NCBI GenBank assembly: GCA_025617745.1
Contig: CM046863.1
Coordinates: forward strand, 11,019,773 to 11,083,772
Direction of reading: 5' to 3'
Source: Heliocidaris erythrogramma
Lineage: Eukaryota > Echinodermata > Echinoidea > Camarodonta > Echinometridae
DNA length: 64,000 nt
Shown: positions 1 to 9,340 of the stretch, piece by piece
Numbering within the stretch: the stretch's first letter is position 1
Layout of the letters: every line of letters starts with the position of its first letter
Position numbers and translations under genes: made by a program
Notes under the pieces: model-generated
The model's database searches: none
Told to the model about the DNA's origin: nothing
The model's input: the letters and a program-made list of their open reading frames with translations, nothing else

Positions 1-1047
1 GTGCAATTGTTCTAGTTAGTAGTAGTCCATTAATCATGCATTAGCTGTTGATAATCATTTTTTCCTACTGCCATAGAAATTGGACTTAACACTACTCATA
101 TACCCCATAATGGAGCTGGTCTAATAATTTTTTTCCAGGGCTGTATATATATATATATATATACAAATATTTGTTTTTTGTATCTTGGCAACGTATGCGT
201 CTTCTTGATTTGTTTGCATTTGATTGTTTATTTTCAGTCTTACTTTGATAAAGGGCTTTGACCGAAACGTCAGTCCAACTTTTGACTCCTGAGTATTTAC
301 TCTTTCTTCGAGATATTTACATTATATATGTTTGTGTGGGGGGGGGGGGGGGGGGGGGGGGGGGGTTGATTTTTACGAAATGTGGTCCTCCTACAAAGGG
401 GCAAAGTCGGCCCCTTGGAGCAAGTGCAAGTGACATTCGGTCAGATAATTTCAACTAAACTTTGTCTTTTGAAAGACATCACCTCCAATGTATGTCTGCT
501 ATGATGTTTGTTTATATATTGCTGATTTGTACGATCACCGACATGAAACCAGTAGTGTAACTTTGATCGTTTATTGATATTTTGTTTTTAATTGTACATG
601 TATGTTTTTTAAGCACATAATAACCTAAAACTGGAATCCGTAAAGATTTTCTTTTAACGACGTGTGGGTTTGTCATTGAACAAGAATAAGCTATTCTCTT
701 TTAGCTATCTGTAAGAAAATCTTAAAACTGAATTTGTTCGGTTTTTATTACAAGGAGAATATAAAACAACATAATAGCTACATGATATGCAGCCAACTAA
801 ATACCTACAAATGCCGTCGCCGGGTCGTTTCGGTGTTTTTGCTTTGAATCATTTTGTTTAGACACCTTGTATAAATGATGTAGGTGATTTTGTCTAGTCC
901 TTTCTGATATCGTGCTAAATTCCCATGTCTTCCAATACATTTTCACTATATTTTTCCGTACTCCTCTACAAGTCATGACCTATGTAGCCAGTTCGTATAG
1001 AACACCTATATCCGTTTTTTTCTTTCCTTCTTTCCATACTGCAACCA
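1..1047. other. Non-coding stretch, no gene seen
   Basis: AT-rich sequence with a (TA)n tract near 143-163, a 28-base G run at 338-365 and a possible Penelope-type ribozyme remnant listed separately. I see no conserved open frame or splice-supported exon. The short open frame spanning the G run is low complexity. Confidence 0.6.
243..272 (+). other. Decayed hammerhead-like core, possible Penelope-like element remnant
   Basis: The segment ends in GAAACGTC, preceded by GATAAAGGGC and a short GG/CC stem. Penelope-like elements carry minimal hammerhead ribozymes with a CUGAUGA box, a stem and GAAAC-GUC. The GAAAC-GUC part is intact, but the first box is altered (TTTGATAA), so catalysis is unlikely. 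No Penelope RT or GIY-YIG coding sequence is visible nearby. Confidence 0.3.
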
Positions 1048-1525
1048 AATAGACCTGTTCACAAATATATCCTAATTTTATGCATAGTTTTAAAACAAAA
1101 GTTGTTCCTGACAACCTGAAAGCTTGTCAGAGGCTTGTCATTTCATTTCATTTTATTTTATTTCAACACGGCAACACTTGCCTCAGCCAATGGCTGTTCT
1201 TCTGCAAGTTCGTGCATACATAAAAAAACATACAAAGTATAACACATGAGGAATATCACATAGAAAATAACAAAATAAATACATGTAAATCCTCTTACAC
1301 ATATAAAATAAAAAATTACAGTAAAAAAAAAAAATAACAACAATTCAACATATGATAACATAAGATTACATGAGTAAAACAAAGTATAGCAACAAGTAAT
1401 GCATGCAAACTGGATTCCAAGTATTGTAGTTCATTTATTAATAACAGGTTAATGGAATACCTCGTGACTAGGTCCCCAAGAAAGAAACATCCATAAATTT
1501 GAATAATTTTGTGAGCAGGTCTATT
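1048..1525 (+). repeat. MITE family M1, copy 1 (interrupted)
   Basis: A member of the roughly 235-bp family best seen at 14382-14616. It begins AATAGACCTG and ends CAGGTCTATT as terminal inverted repeats, and shares an internal block containing GTTGTTCCTGACAACCTGAAAG. This copy is split by an inserted A/T-rich segment at about 1138-1385. The terminal repeats are more diverged than in the 14-kb copy, so it is older. Confidence 0.75.
1138..1385 (-). mobile_element. Non-LTR retrotransposon or SINE 3' tail inserted in M1
   Basis: The inserted block starts with a TTTCATTTCATTTTATTTTA tract. On the minus strand this is an A-rich (AAAAT/AAATG)n tail following a GC-richer 3' end. Such tails are usual for CR1/L2-like elements and SINEs. 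No coding part is present. The flanking M1 sequence resumes on the right, showing that this is an insertion. Confidence 0.5.
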
Positions 1526-2424
1526 GTCTTTGCCAACTGCATATAGAAATTTTTTCCCATTTGTTTTCTTTTAAATATATATTCATTCTGTGGGCCTGCT
1601 TTGCTCATGCGGCGCCTATTGATTGCGCGCAAAACCACCTCTTTTATCACCCTATTTTCACACAAAATACAAGCATCCGACTATTTATACTGACTTGTGT
1701 CAAAGTATTTGCCAAATATGATATCTTGTAGGAAATGATGACATCAACAATTTTTGTTTTACTTATCTACTATTGTAGATTTATTATGGAACTGGGTTTA
1801 TACCACATTGTATACTTCATGTACGATTTCTTGATTGAATACTGGTTATTCTGATTACTGAATACTTACTCTCATACTTACGAATTCTTACCATTTTTAT
1901 CAATTCGAATTTATCGTCTTGATCTTTTTATCTATCGATGCATCTTTTTGTGTATATTATACGTGCATGATGTCAATATACTTGATTGAAGTTCAACTAC
2001 TTCATGGATTATGTTCATAAGCCATAATGGAGGGAAATCTGAATCACTAGAAAAGTATTTCACACCTTTTTTTAACGAACATTGTAATAATAGATTTACA
2101 TACTGAAAGTATATAGTTCTGCAATCTATGAAATGCATTATGTTATTGACACCTTTGAAGAGTTGGCATAATTATAGACATAATGTGCATGTTTTTTTGT
2201 ATTTTTATGCATGTTTATGTATACATAGTGCATTTTTATTACTTCATAACTATCATGACTATGGAATATGAGTGAGCAGGTATTATAATGTCAATATCTA
2301 TATCATAAGTTCCTTTTCTTTATTGTATTTCTGCTGTAAGTACATCAGCCTGGTAAATCAGATCATCTTCGTATCGTGCTCAGGTTTTTATAGCATACGT
2401 CCTCTCTGCTGCCTCGGGCTCGGC
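1526..2424. other. No recognised feature
   Basis: AT-rich DNA without an open frame that resembles a known family on either strand. I see no tRNA-like box, terminal inverted repeat or tandem array. Confidence 0.5.
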
Positions 2425-2480
2425 TTAAAACAGTTGTCGGTAAAAATTACTGACAAAACACTTGACGAAACGCTCCCCAG
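2425..2480 (+). repeat. Half copy of palindromic MITE family P1
   Basis: The segment matches the right half of the P1 palindrome at 58985-59121 (ACAGTTGTCGGTAAAAAT, then ACGAAACGCTCCCC). The left half is missing. It lies just upstream of the CR1-like element. Confidence 0.6.
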
Positions 2481-2642
2481 AATTAGGCGACTCCTAATAA
2501 TTACCATACTGAAAGATGTAAATAAAGCGTTTTGTGTTCCAAGCAGTGATACATTTTCAAGCATAAATTTCAATGCAAGACGTCTCCTAAATTCAATTGA
2601 TTCGATTAACTCACTTAATTTTAAATTTGATATAACAGATTC

Positions 2643-3056
2643 AATAATTCAACAGATGTAGCTCTCATTGAACTTAAGATTTCGAATGCTTTATCTAAAA
2701 AAGAACATGTACTTGGTGTATTAATGGACCTTAGTAAGGCATTTGATACTCTTGACCATCGTATTTTACTTGAAAAAATTAACTTTTATGGTATCCGAGG
2801 AATCCCCTTTTTATGGTTTAAAAATTATTTGTCTGATCGAAAACAATATACTACTTATAATGATGTGAACTCTATTATATTATCAATTAAATGTGGGGTC
2901 CCCCAAGGTTCAATCCTTGGCCCCTTGTTATTTCTCATATACATAAATGATATTTGTAATTCATCTTCTTTACTTCAATTCATCCTATTCGCTGATGACA
3001 CCAATGTATTTCTTTCCAATCATAATCTTGAGTATCTTTTTGAAACTATGAATGTA
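2643..3056 (+). pseudogene. Retrotransposon A reverse transcriptase, segment 1
   Basis: The segment encodes the RT palm and fingers of a CR1/L2-type element. MDLSKAFDTLDHR holds the first catalytic aspartate (motif A). GVPQGSILGPLLFLIYIND is motif B. FADDTNVF is the F/YADD box with the catalytic aspartates. The frame is open from 2643 to the foldback insertion. The core catalytic motifs are intact, but the protein is broken by the insertions. It would copy element RNA at a nicked genomic target. Confidence 0.9.
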
Positions 3057-3219
3057 CACTCTAAAAACTTAAGTGCTGTATTTAGCACTTTTTGAGGGCA
3101 TGTATAGGGACTGCACTCAGAGTGCTATTGACTGCACACAGCGTGCTATTTCAGCACTTTCACGGGAGCTGGACCGGCTCCTTAAACTGCTAAACATTCA
3201 TTTAAAAAATCGTGATTTT

Positions 3220-3286
3220 GGCGAGCCTCGAACCAGGGTCCGCTGATCGACAATTGCTGGCATTACCGCTAGACTAACTCACACCG
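3220..3286 (-). repeat. tRNA-like sequence (minus arm)
   Basis: Read on the minus strand, it has an A-box-like TTAGTCTAGCGG and, about 40 bases later, a B-box-like GGTTCGAGGCTCGCC. This is the internal promoter layout of RNA polymerase III tRNA genes and tRNA-derived SINEs. Acceptor and anticodon stems do not fold convincingly by eye, so I treat it as tRNA-derived and not as a functional tRNA gene. Confidence 0.5.
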
Positions 3287-3384
3287 TACGGTTTAGAGCA
3301 GATCATATTGTTACATAGTGAATTTACGACACCACATAGTTCATGTTATCTACTTGACTCCCATGACTAAACTGGATTGCAAGA

Positions 3385-3450
3385 AGCATTCGTTAGTCTA
3401 TCGGTAACGTCAGCGCCTCTCAATCAGCGGAACCTGGTTCGAGGCTCGCC
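3385..3450 (+). repeat. tRNA-like sequence (plus arm)
   Basis: On the plus strand it has TTAGTCTATCGGTAACG (A-box-like) and GGTTCGAGGCTCGCC (B-box), about 40 bases apart. It is a diverged partner of the minus-strand tRNA-like arm at 3220-3286. The two face away from a shared centre, so the element could form a hairpin and might initiate Pol III transcription in both directions. Confidence 0.5.
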
Positions 3451-3573
3451 ACGGTCACATTTTTTTGGGGGGGGGGGGGGCTGGTAAATTAGCACACTAC
3501 AAGTGCTAAAACAGCATTTCAGGTGCAGTCACTATACATGCCCCGAAAAAGTAGCACTTTAGTTTTTACAGTG

Positions 3574-3860
3574 TATAATTACCCAAGGTCTCAACGTGGT
3601 TCAGAAGTAATAAATTATCATTGAATATAAAAAAGACGAATTATATACACTTCAAAACCCCAAGGTCAAATATTAATAACCCATCCTTTGATATATTTAT
3701 TGACAATATAAAGATTGATAAAAAAGAAAGTACCAAGTTTTTAGGCGTTACTATTGATGAAAAATTGAATTGGAATTCTCATATAGCTAATGTTGTGACT
3801 TCTGTATCACGTGGAGTTGGTGCATTGTACAAAGTAAGATCGTATATTCCTCTATATACG
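3574..3860 (+). pseudogene. Retrotransposon A reverse transcriptase, segment 2
   Basis: After the foldback insertion the RT resumes with the thumb region. A stretch containing STWFRSNKLSLNIKKT is followed by TKFLGVTIDEKLNW, the conserved motif after the palm in CR1/L2-like RTs, and then the YKVRSYIPLY region. It stops at the junction with the BEL/Pao fragment. It is in the same register as segment 3 at 8507. Confidence 0.85.
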
Positions 3861-4727
3861 AGCAGGCAAGGACCATAACATGAACACATGCAGAAGGAGG
3901 AAGAGATGCAACAAGGAGAACTGTTCTTCATTCCATCATCCTTTGTTGCACAGAGAAACTGAGCGTACCAGCACTGTTGATGTCGCTAGTGTCTCGGGAG
4001 ATAAATGTTCAAATTCTTGGGCCAAGAACTTCAACTGTTGGGAGCTGCCTTCTGGACTCTGGAGCACAAATTTCCATTATCAAACAGTCGGTTGCAGATG
4101 ATCTCGGGCTTAGAGGTAAACCGATCAAGATAGATATAGGCAAGGTTGGTGGAGATACGGAAACAGTAAATTCAAAGCTCTATCAAATGAGGATTCGGTC
4201 GCTAGATGGTCAGAAAGCTTTTACCATTGAAGCAGTTGGACTTGAGAAGATTAATGACAATATAGCAGCGGTAGAGATAGAGGAATTGGCGAAAGTGTTC
4301 CACTTGGATAAGACTGTCTTGCATCGAAGTGGAGGTTCCATAGACCTTTTGGTAGGTGTTGACTACGCAAAACTACAAGCAGGCAAGACCAAGCAGGAAG
4401 GAGATCTGGTAGCTAGGTGTACTCCTCTAGGTTGGGTGGTATTCGGAGCAACACGCCAGATGACAATGCACGGCATGCATGATATCATGAACATTCAAAT
4501 CATGAAGAATCCAGTTGATTTGCAAGACTTCTGGACAACTGAAGCAATGGGAGTGTGTAGTAGGCAGGAGCATGATGAACAGAAACTAATCCGCAACTCT
4601 TGTGAAAAGGTTGGTCGACAATGGTTAGTACCTTACCCATGGAGAAAAGACCCAGCCACACTACCAGACAATATACAACTCGTTGAAAAGATGTTACAAG
4701 CTACAGAAAAGAAACTTGCAAAAAATC
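3861..4727 (+). pseudogene. BEL/Pao-like gag zinc-knuckle/protease part (plus strand)
   Basis: Near 3880-3970 a Cys/His cluster (NTCRRRKRCNKENC, then HHPLLH) resembles the gag zinc knuckle found before the protease in BEL/Pao elements. In a second frame from 3977 comes an aspartic-protease-like segment with LLDSGAQISII, where DSG is the catalytic triad, and a downstream linker leading to the RT. The change of frame between the two implies at least one frameshift. The open frame ends at an abrupt junction near 4727, where the rest of the polyprotein continues on the opposite strand (see 4728-8506). No 5' LTR is seen, so it is 5'-truncated. Confidence 0.8.
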
Positions 4728-5219
4728 ATTGCCGTATCTCGGTTTGATGAGCACATCGGTTGTCACTCGTTCTTCGTCAATTCATAGCATTCGATTTTTC
4801 TATGACGAGCACATAAACTTGGCTGAAAATACCAGTGGATACAAAGGATTGATGTGATGTAACCTGATCACATTTTCTGTACCTCCTGTCTCTAGGACAG
4901 TAAATCTGAGACTGACCCAAGCTTGTGTTGCCAATTTAACATTTTAAGATTAAAACATTTGTCAACAATCTGAAAAAAAGAAAGATTTGTATTGCCAATT
5001 TGATACATTTAATTAACTGCTCATTTAACAATAATAACAAGGGTTTGTGATGCCAATATGATAAATTTCCAATTTGGCAACAGAATTAACAATGGCTAGT
5101 GTTGCCAATTTGAGATTTTGGTTAAATTCTTGATTTTTGCAACAAATCTCAACATTCAAAATGTACTTTCTTCCTAAATTGTTAATTAATCATAGAAAAC
5201 AATATTTTAACCAAACATA
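4728..5219 (-). repeat. Probable 3' LTR of the BEL/Pao element
   Basis: Downstream of the integrase frame, the minus strand has a purine-rich tract (GGGCGGGGGAG, about 5221-5231). Such a polypurine tract primes plus-strand synthesis. The sequence then begins TGTTTGG near 5219, a plausible LTR start. The rest to about 4728 is AT-rich with several GTTGCCAATTTGA-type direct repeats. The far LTR end and a second LTR cannot be confirmed here. Confidence 0.45.
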
Positions 5220-5419
5220 CTCCCCCGCCCAATGAGGGAATTCTTTCCTCATGACAAACTTGTACACTAACTTTTCACAAAATATATGATTCAATTTAAC
5301 AATTCTTAACATTTAAACTACGACCCAATAGGGAAAAAAAGTCTATATGTCTTTAACAAAGATGTTACTATGGATTCCTCTGTTATTTAATTTTGTCCAA
5401 ATAGTCTTCATTGTCTTAT

Positions 5420-8400
5420 TCAAGTATCGTAACCTTCGGCTGGAACGATAACAGCAATCTTCGTGACTGGTCTACGATATTCATGGTTCATTGTCTTTAC
5501 TTTAATATTGCGAACCTTTCCGTCCTTTCCTGGATAGACCTCAATGACACGAGCGATTGTCCATTTACCACGTATGACATTTGCATCGGCCAACATCACG
5601 ATATCATCAACGCATATATTTCGGCGATCCACATTCCATTTGCGTCGTGGCGTCAACAAAGGTAAGACATCTCGAGTCCAGTGTTGCCAAAATGAGTCGA
5701 CAGTGCGTTGAACTAGCTCCACCCTGTGTCGCGGATTTCTGGTCTCTCGAAAAGGGCCCTGGGCTACATGACTTGACGCTCGCCCCAACAACATGTCGTT
5801 TGGACACAGGTAAGTACCATCATCCGGGTCGGTAGGAATTCTGCCGATAGGTCGCTGATTGACTAGATTGGCAACTTCAAGAAGGTAAGTATAAAGTTCG
5901 AAGGGCGTAAGTACTTGTTCTCCTATTGCCTTCTTCAGTGCATACTTACAACTCTTCACCAAAGATTCGGCGCATCCGTTCTGATGTGGGGCCCCTGGTG
6001 TGATGAACTTCCATTGCGTACCTTGCTCAGCACAAAAGTCTTTCAGCGTTTCATCAGATACTCCTTGGACCATAGCTCTTAGCTCGCGTTCAGCCCCTAC
6101 AAATTGTGTGCCATTGTCACTTAATATCATTCTAGGCTGACCTCTTATAGCAAAGAAGCGACGTAGTATCTTCAGAAACTCCATGGTAGAACAATCCTCT
6201 GCAAGTTCAAGGTGGACGGCCCTTGTATTCAAACAAGTGAATATAACACCGTAGTGTTTCGTCACTTTATTACGCCCCATCTTCACAGTTAACGGTTTAA
6301 AGTAGTCACAAGCACAGAAATGAAATGGCGGTGTCTTAGGTGCTAACCTTTCTTCAGGCAATTCTGACATTTCTTGTGTTTCAGTTTTGTGCTCGAAGGC
6401 TCTGCACACCGCACATCTGTACTTAATTGTCTTCGCTAATTTGTGTCCCTTCACAATCCAGTATTTCCTTCTAACTTTACCAGTAGTTACAGCAACTCCG
6501 CTATGGCCTATCTCATGAATGTTGCGTGTTATCAATGTTGATATCCAAGCTTCATATGGAAGTAGGATGGGGTGTTTCACTTCAAATGCTATTTTAGCTC
6601 TGTTTATCCTTCCTCCAACTCTCACTATTCCCTCATTATCAATGAAAGGACTGAGTGCTTTGAATTGACCCTTCTCAAGTCTTTCCTTCAAGTTTGTCTG
6701 TGCAGCTTTGATCAGATATGTCTCTCCTCTCTGTAGGTCTTCTGGTGTGAGTGTGTTGCTAGTTTCATCTCCAGTCTTTCCCCCTCTCTTTCTGCATCTA
6801 GCCTTTAGCTTCTCGACGAACTTCAAAACGTTTGACGTTACTCTAACAAGACGCCTCCAACTGGAGAACTTTTCACAGTTTATCAGCTCTTCTTTGGATT
6901 GTGATACTACAAGCACCGAATGTTCCTTGCGTTTCTCGTCCTCAATTCCTACCAGTCTCTCACCAACTCCTGCTGGTTTCTCATTGACTCCTACTGGCCA
7001 TTTCGACTTCGGCTGGCGCAAGAAACTGGGACCATATTGCCATACCCCTTTCAGTTCATCCGCTTTCAATCCTCTCGATAGAGCATCGGCAATGTTCATC
7101 TCTCCTGGAATATGCTTCCATTGACTTGGATCGGTGTTGCTCTGTATCTCACCAACTCGTGTAGCTACAAATATCTTGTAACGCTTGGCGCTACTCTTTA
7201 TCCATGCCAGAACTATCATGCTATCCGTCATGAAGACTACGTCACTGAAGTTGATGGTGAGCTCGTCCTTGATTGTCTTGTACAATCTACTAGCTAATAC
7301 GGCTGCTTGAAGTTCAAGGCGAGGTACAGTGAGTTGCTTCAAAGGTGCGACACGTGATCTGGCTGCTACAAACCGTACTTGATAACCTTCATTGATGGTC
7401 TCCCATCTTAAGTATGCACAGGCACCAAATGCATCAAGGGATGCATCAAAAAAGATGCATAGTGTTGGCAACCCTGCAACGTTGTTCGGAGTCAAGCATC
7501 TTTCTAATTTGACTTCTTGAAGCTTTCCCATTTCTTGGAAGAACCTTCTCCATTCAGTTTGACAGTCATCTGGAAGAACCACATCCCACTCATAGCCGGC
7601 TTCCCAAAGTTTTTGAAGTCCAGTCTTTGCTCGGATGACAAATGGGGCAGTGAATCCGATTGGATCAAATATTTGTGCTATTTGACTCAAAATTATTCGC
7701 TTTGTCAAGTTTTTTCCCTCTCCTTTGATCTCTACCTTGGTTCGATAGGAGAATGTATCTTGCTTGTGGTTCCAGACTGCTCCTAACACCTTTTCTTCTG
7801 CTAGATCACCCAATACGTGTTTGTCTGGGTCCTGTTCTCTTGTCTCATCCAAAGCTACATTTGAAATCCAGCCCTTGACCTTGAATCCTCCCTCTGATAG
7901 GATCTCGTCAATTTCCCTCGTCAAACGGCTTGCGTCCTGTGGTGTCTCCGTTGAGGTACAAATGTCATCCATGTACGTGTCCCTAGATATGACAGTTGCA
8001 GCTTCTGGATACTTCCCACGACCTTCCTCTGCTGTGCGACGTAATGCCGTCTGCGCCATCGCAGGAGCTGGCTTGTCACCAAACGTGACGACTTTCATGA
8101 CATACACATCTGGTGGTTTGTCAGGCCGGAGGTTTCTCCATAGGAAGCGATGAACCTGCTGGTCTGATGGTGGAATGAGAACTCTATGGTACATCTTGGA
8201 GATGTCTGCGCAGAGACCCACATGTTTCTCTCTAAATCTGAGGATAACTCCGAATAGCGTGTTGAGTAGGTCGGGGCCTTTCATCCAAAAGTCGTTCAGC
8301 GATTCACCCTGATACCGTGCCGAAGAGTTAAACACAATGCGTATCGGTGTGCTTTTCTTCTCCGGTCTGATGACTGCGTGGTGGGGAATATAATGAACTG

Positions 8401-8461
8401 GACCATTGTAAGATTTCAATTCATCATCTGTTAGTTTCCGTGCAAAACCCATCTCTACCAT
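5420..8461 (-). CDS. BEL/Pao polyprotein: RT, RNase H, integrase (uninterrupted frame)
   Basis: A 1,013-codon open frame. Residues 1-280 are reverse transcriptase: CADISKMYH at about 84-92 holds the first catalytic Asp, and YMDD at 163-166 is the active-site box. A connection and RNase H follow, with FFDASLDAFGA, the LELQAA region, VFMTDS and the IADALSRG end motif. The C-terminal third is integrase: an HHCC zinc finger (HEIGHSG through CAVC) and a DDE core with CDYF, ILSDNGTQF and HQNGCAESLV, then a basic C-terminal domain. Such a protein copies element RNA into cDNA and joins it to chromosomes. The frame stays open upstream of the Met for about 15 codons, to the inversion junction. The long intact frame contrasts with the rearranged layout, so the element was young when it inverted. 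It lacks gag and protease in cis. Confidence 0.92.
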   Translation of the reverse strand: MVEMGFARKLTDDELKSYNGPVHYIPHHAVIRPEKKSTPIRIVFNSSARYQGESLNDFWMKGPDLLNTLFGVILRFREKHVGLCADISKMYHRVLIPPSDQQVHRFLWRNLRPDKPPDVYVMKVVTFGDKPAPAMAQTALRRTAEEGRGKYPEAATVISRDTYMDDICTSTETPQDASRLTREIDEILSEGGFKVKGWISNVALDETREQDPDKHVLGDLAEEKVLGAVWNHKQDTFSYRTKVEIKGEGKNLTKRIILSQIAQIFDPIGFTAPFVIRAKTGLQKLWEAGYEWDVVLPDDCQTEWRRFFQEMGKLQEVKLERCLTPNNVAGLPTLCIFFDASLDAFGACAYLRWETINEGYQVRFVAARSRVAPLKQLTVPRLELQAAVLASRLYKTIKDELTINFSDVVFMTDSMIVLAWIKSSAKRYKIFVATRVGEIQSNTDPSQWKHIPGEMNIADALSRGLKADELKGVWQYGPSFLRQPKSKWPVGVNEKPAGVGERLVGIEDEKRKEHSVLVVSQSKEELINCEKFSSWRRLVRVTSNVLKFVEKLKARCRKRGGKTGDETSNTLTPEDLQRGETYLIKAAQTNLKERLEKGQFKALSPFIDNEGIVRVGGRINRAKIAFEVKHPILLPYEAWISTLITRNIHEIGHSGVAVTTGKVRRKYWIVKGHKLAKTIKYRCAVCRAFEHKTETQEMSELPEERLAPKTPPFHFCACDYFKPLTVKMGRNKVTKHYGVIFTCLNTRAVHLELAEDCSTMEFLKILRRFFAIRGQPRMILSDNGTQFVGAERELRAMVQGVSDETLKDFCAEQGTQWKFITPGAPHQNGCAESLVKSCKYALKKAIGEQVLTPFELYTYLLEVANLVNQRPIGRIPTDPDDGTYLCPNDMLLGRASSHVAQGPFRETRNPRHRVELVQRTVDSFWQHWTRDVLPLLTPRRKWNVDRRNICVDDIVMLADANVIRGKWTIARVIEVYPGKDGKVRNIKVKTMNHEYRRPVTKIAVIVPAEGYDT

Positions 8462-8506
8462 TTCTTGGATTTGCTTGTTGTACGCCTCGGCATGTTGTGG
8501 ATTTTT

Positions 8507-8910
8507 TACTATTTATAATTCGATTATACTGCCTTACATTTCATATTGCAACATTGTATTGGGTTGTCAAAAAACTAAATTAATTCATTGTTTCTTCTCC
8601 AAAAAAAGCTGTCCGTATTTGTACCAACTCAGATTATCTTTCACATACGGATCCTTTATTCTATCAGCTACGCACTCTCCCTATTCATGACATACATTAT
8701 CTCCAAACTGCTCTTTTTATATATCGATACCATTCCCGCGAACTTCCCACCAACTTGTTAAGCATGTTCCGTATCAATTCAGATATACACAATTATCCTA
8801 CCCGAATTTCTTCAAATGTGCATTTAGAAAATCCAAGAACAGCCCTTGCCCAACGATCTATTCGACACACTTGTCCCGACCTTTGGAATTCTCTTTCTCT
8901 TAATATTTGA
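8507..8910 (+). pseudogene. Retrotransposon A reverse transcriptase, C-terminal segment
   Basis: It begins FTIYNSIILPYISYCNIV, the standard CR1/L2 motif that follows the thumb region. It ends with a CPDLWNSLSLNI-type tail and a stop near 8910. There is at least one frameshift near 8690. This completes the element whose earlier segment stops at 3860, and shows that the BEL/Pao material between them was inserted. Confidence 0.85.
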
Positions 8911-9340
8911 ACGTGTCCAACAAAAAATACTTTTAAGAGACAAATAAAGAATGCACTTCTCTGCAAATATGAAACGTAAGGTCAAAAATTGCATGGTCCA
9001 ACCTCTACCCCCCGTATTATATTTTTGTTATTTGTTATACATTATGAGATAAATCACATAGGCTTGGCAACTAGTCTTCTTATTTGATGATGTATAGTAC
9101 TTTATATATATTCCCTCTCTATATCAATTCATAACCCGTCTAAATGCTACCAATTATCATGTGTGTTCTTTTTTGCTGTTTTTTTTTTTGGACGTCCCTG
9201 TCAAGCTCTTATGAGCTTATGACGATCCATTCATATATATGTATATATTTCTTGATTACACCATGTATGAAGATTATGATTATAATGATGTGTATATATA
9301 TGAAATAAATACATCAAATAAATAAATCAATATATATATA
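8911..9340 (+). repeat. Retrotransposon A 3' untranslated region and A-rich tail
   Basis: Non-coding sequence with TCAAGCTCTTATGAGCTTATG, a T run near 9180 and an ending of AAATAAATACATCAAATAAA type. This is typical of CR1/L2-like 3' ends that carry short tandem repeats in place of poly(A). Confidence 0.6.

Larger units (their letters stand above)
3057..3573. mobile_element. 517-bp foldback element with two oppositely oriented tRNA-like arms
   Basis: It is bounded by terminal inverted repeats (CACTCTAAAAAC at left, GTTTTTACAGTG at right) that continue inward as imperfect palindromes through GGGCATGTATAG and TGACTGCAC. The flanking dinucleotide TA at 3055-3056 and 3574-3575 reads as a target duplication. 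Removing the element with one TA restores the reading register of the host RT, although one codon reads as a stop. It contains a tRNA-like sequence on each strand and a G run near 3467. No protein is encoded. A TA target suggests a Tc1/mariner-type mobiliser, by inference. Confidence 0.8.
4728..8506 (-). mobile_element. Inverted 3' half of the BEL/Pao element
   Basis: This block holds the polyprotein from the start of RT through integrase on the minus strand, followed (towards 4728) by non-coding sequence that should contain a 3' LTR. Both junctions fall in the same short A-rich stretch (AAAAAAT on each side). The plus-strand protease half and this minus-strand half meet at the same Lys-Asn codon pair. 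So the segment inverted inside an existing element, or the copy was rearranged during integration. CR1-like RT coding sequence resumes immediately right of 8506. Confidence 0.85.
2515..9340 (+). mobile_element. CR1-like non-LTR retrotransposon A, internally deleted and twice interrupted
   Basis: Pieces of one element lie in order. The start of an APE-type endonuclease is at about 2550-2640. A reverse transcriptase follows in three segments at 2643-3056, 3574-3860 and 8507-8910. The 3' untranslated region runs to an AAATAAATA-rich end near 9340. Between the endonuclease start and the RT, several hundred codons are missing. The two interruptions are a foldback element (3057-3573) and a BEL/Pao fragment (3861-8506). 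The RT reading frame resumes sensibly on the far side of each, which supports a single ancestral element. It is a dead copy. Confidence 0.85.

Noticed and set aside
6708-8153. Plus-strand open frames opposite the BEL/Pao polyprotein
   Set aside because: They are antisense shadows of the 1,013-codon minus-strand frame and show no family motif.
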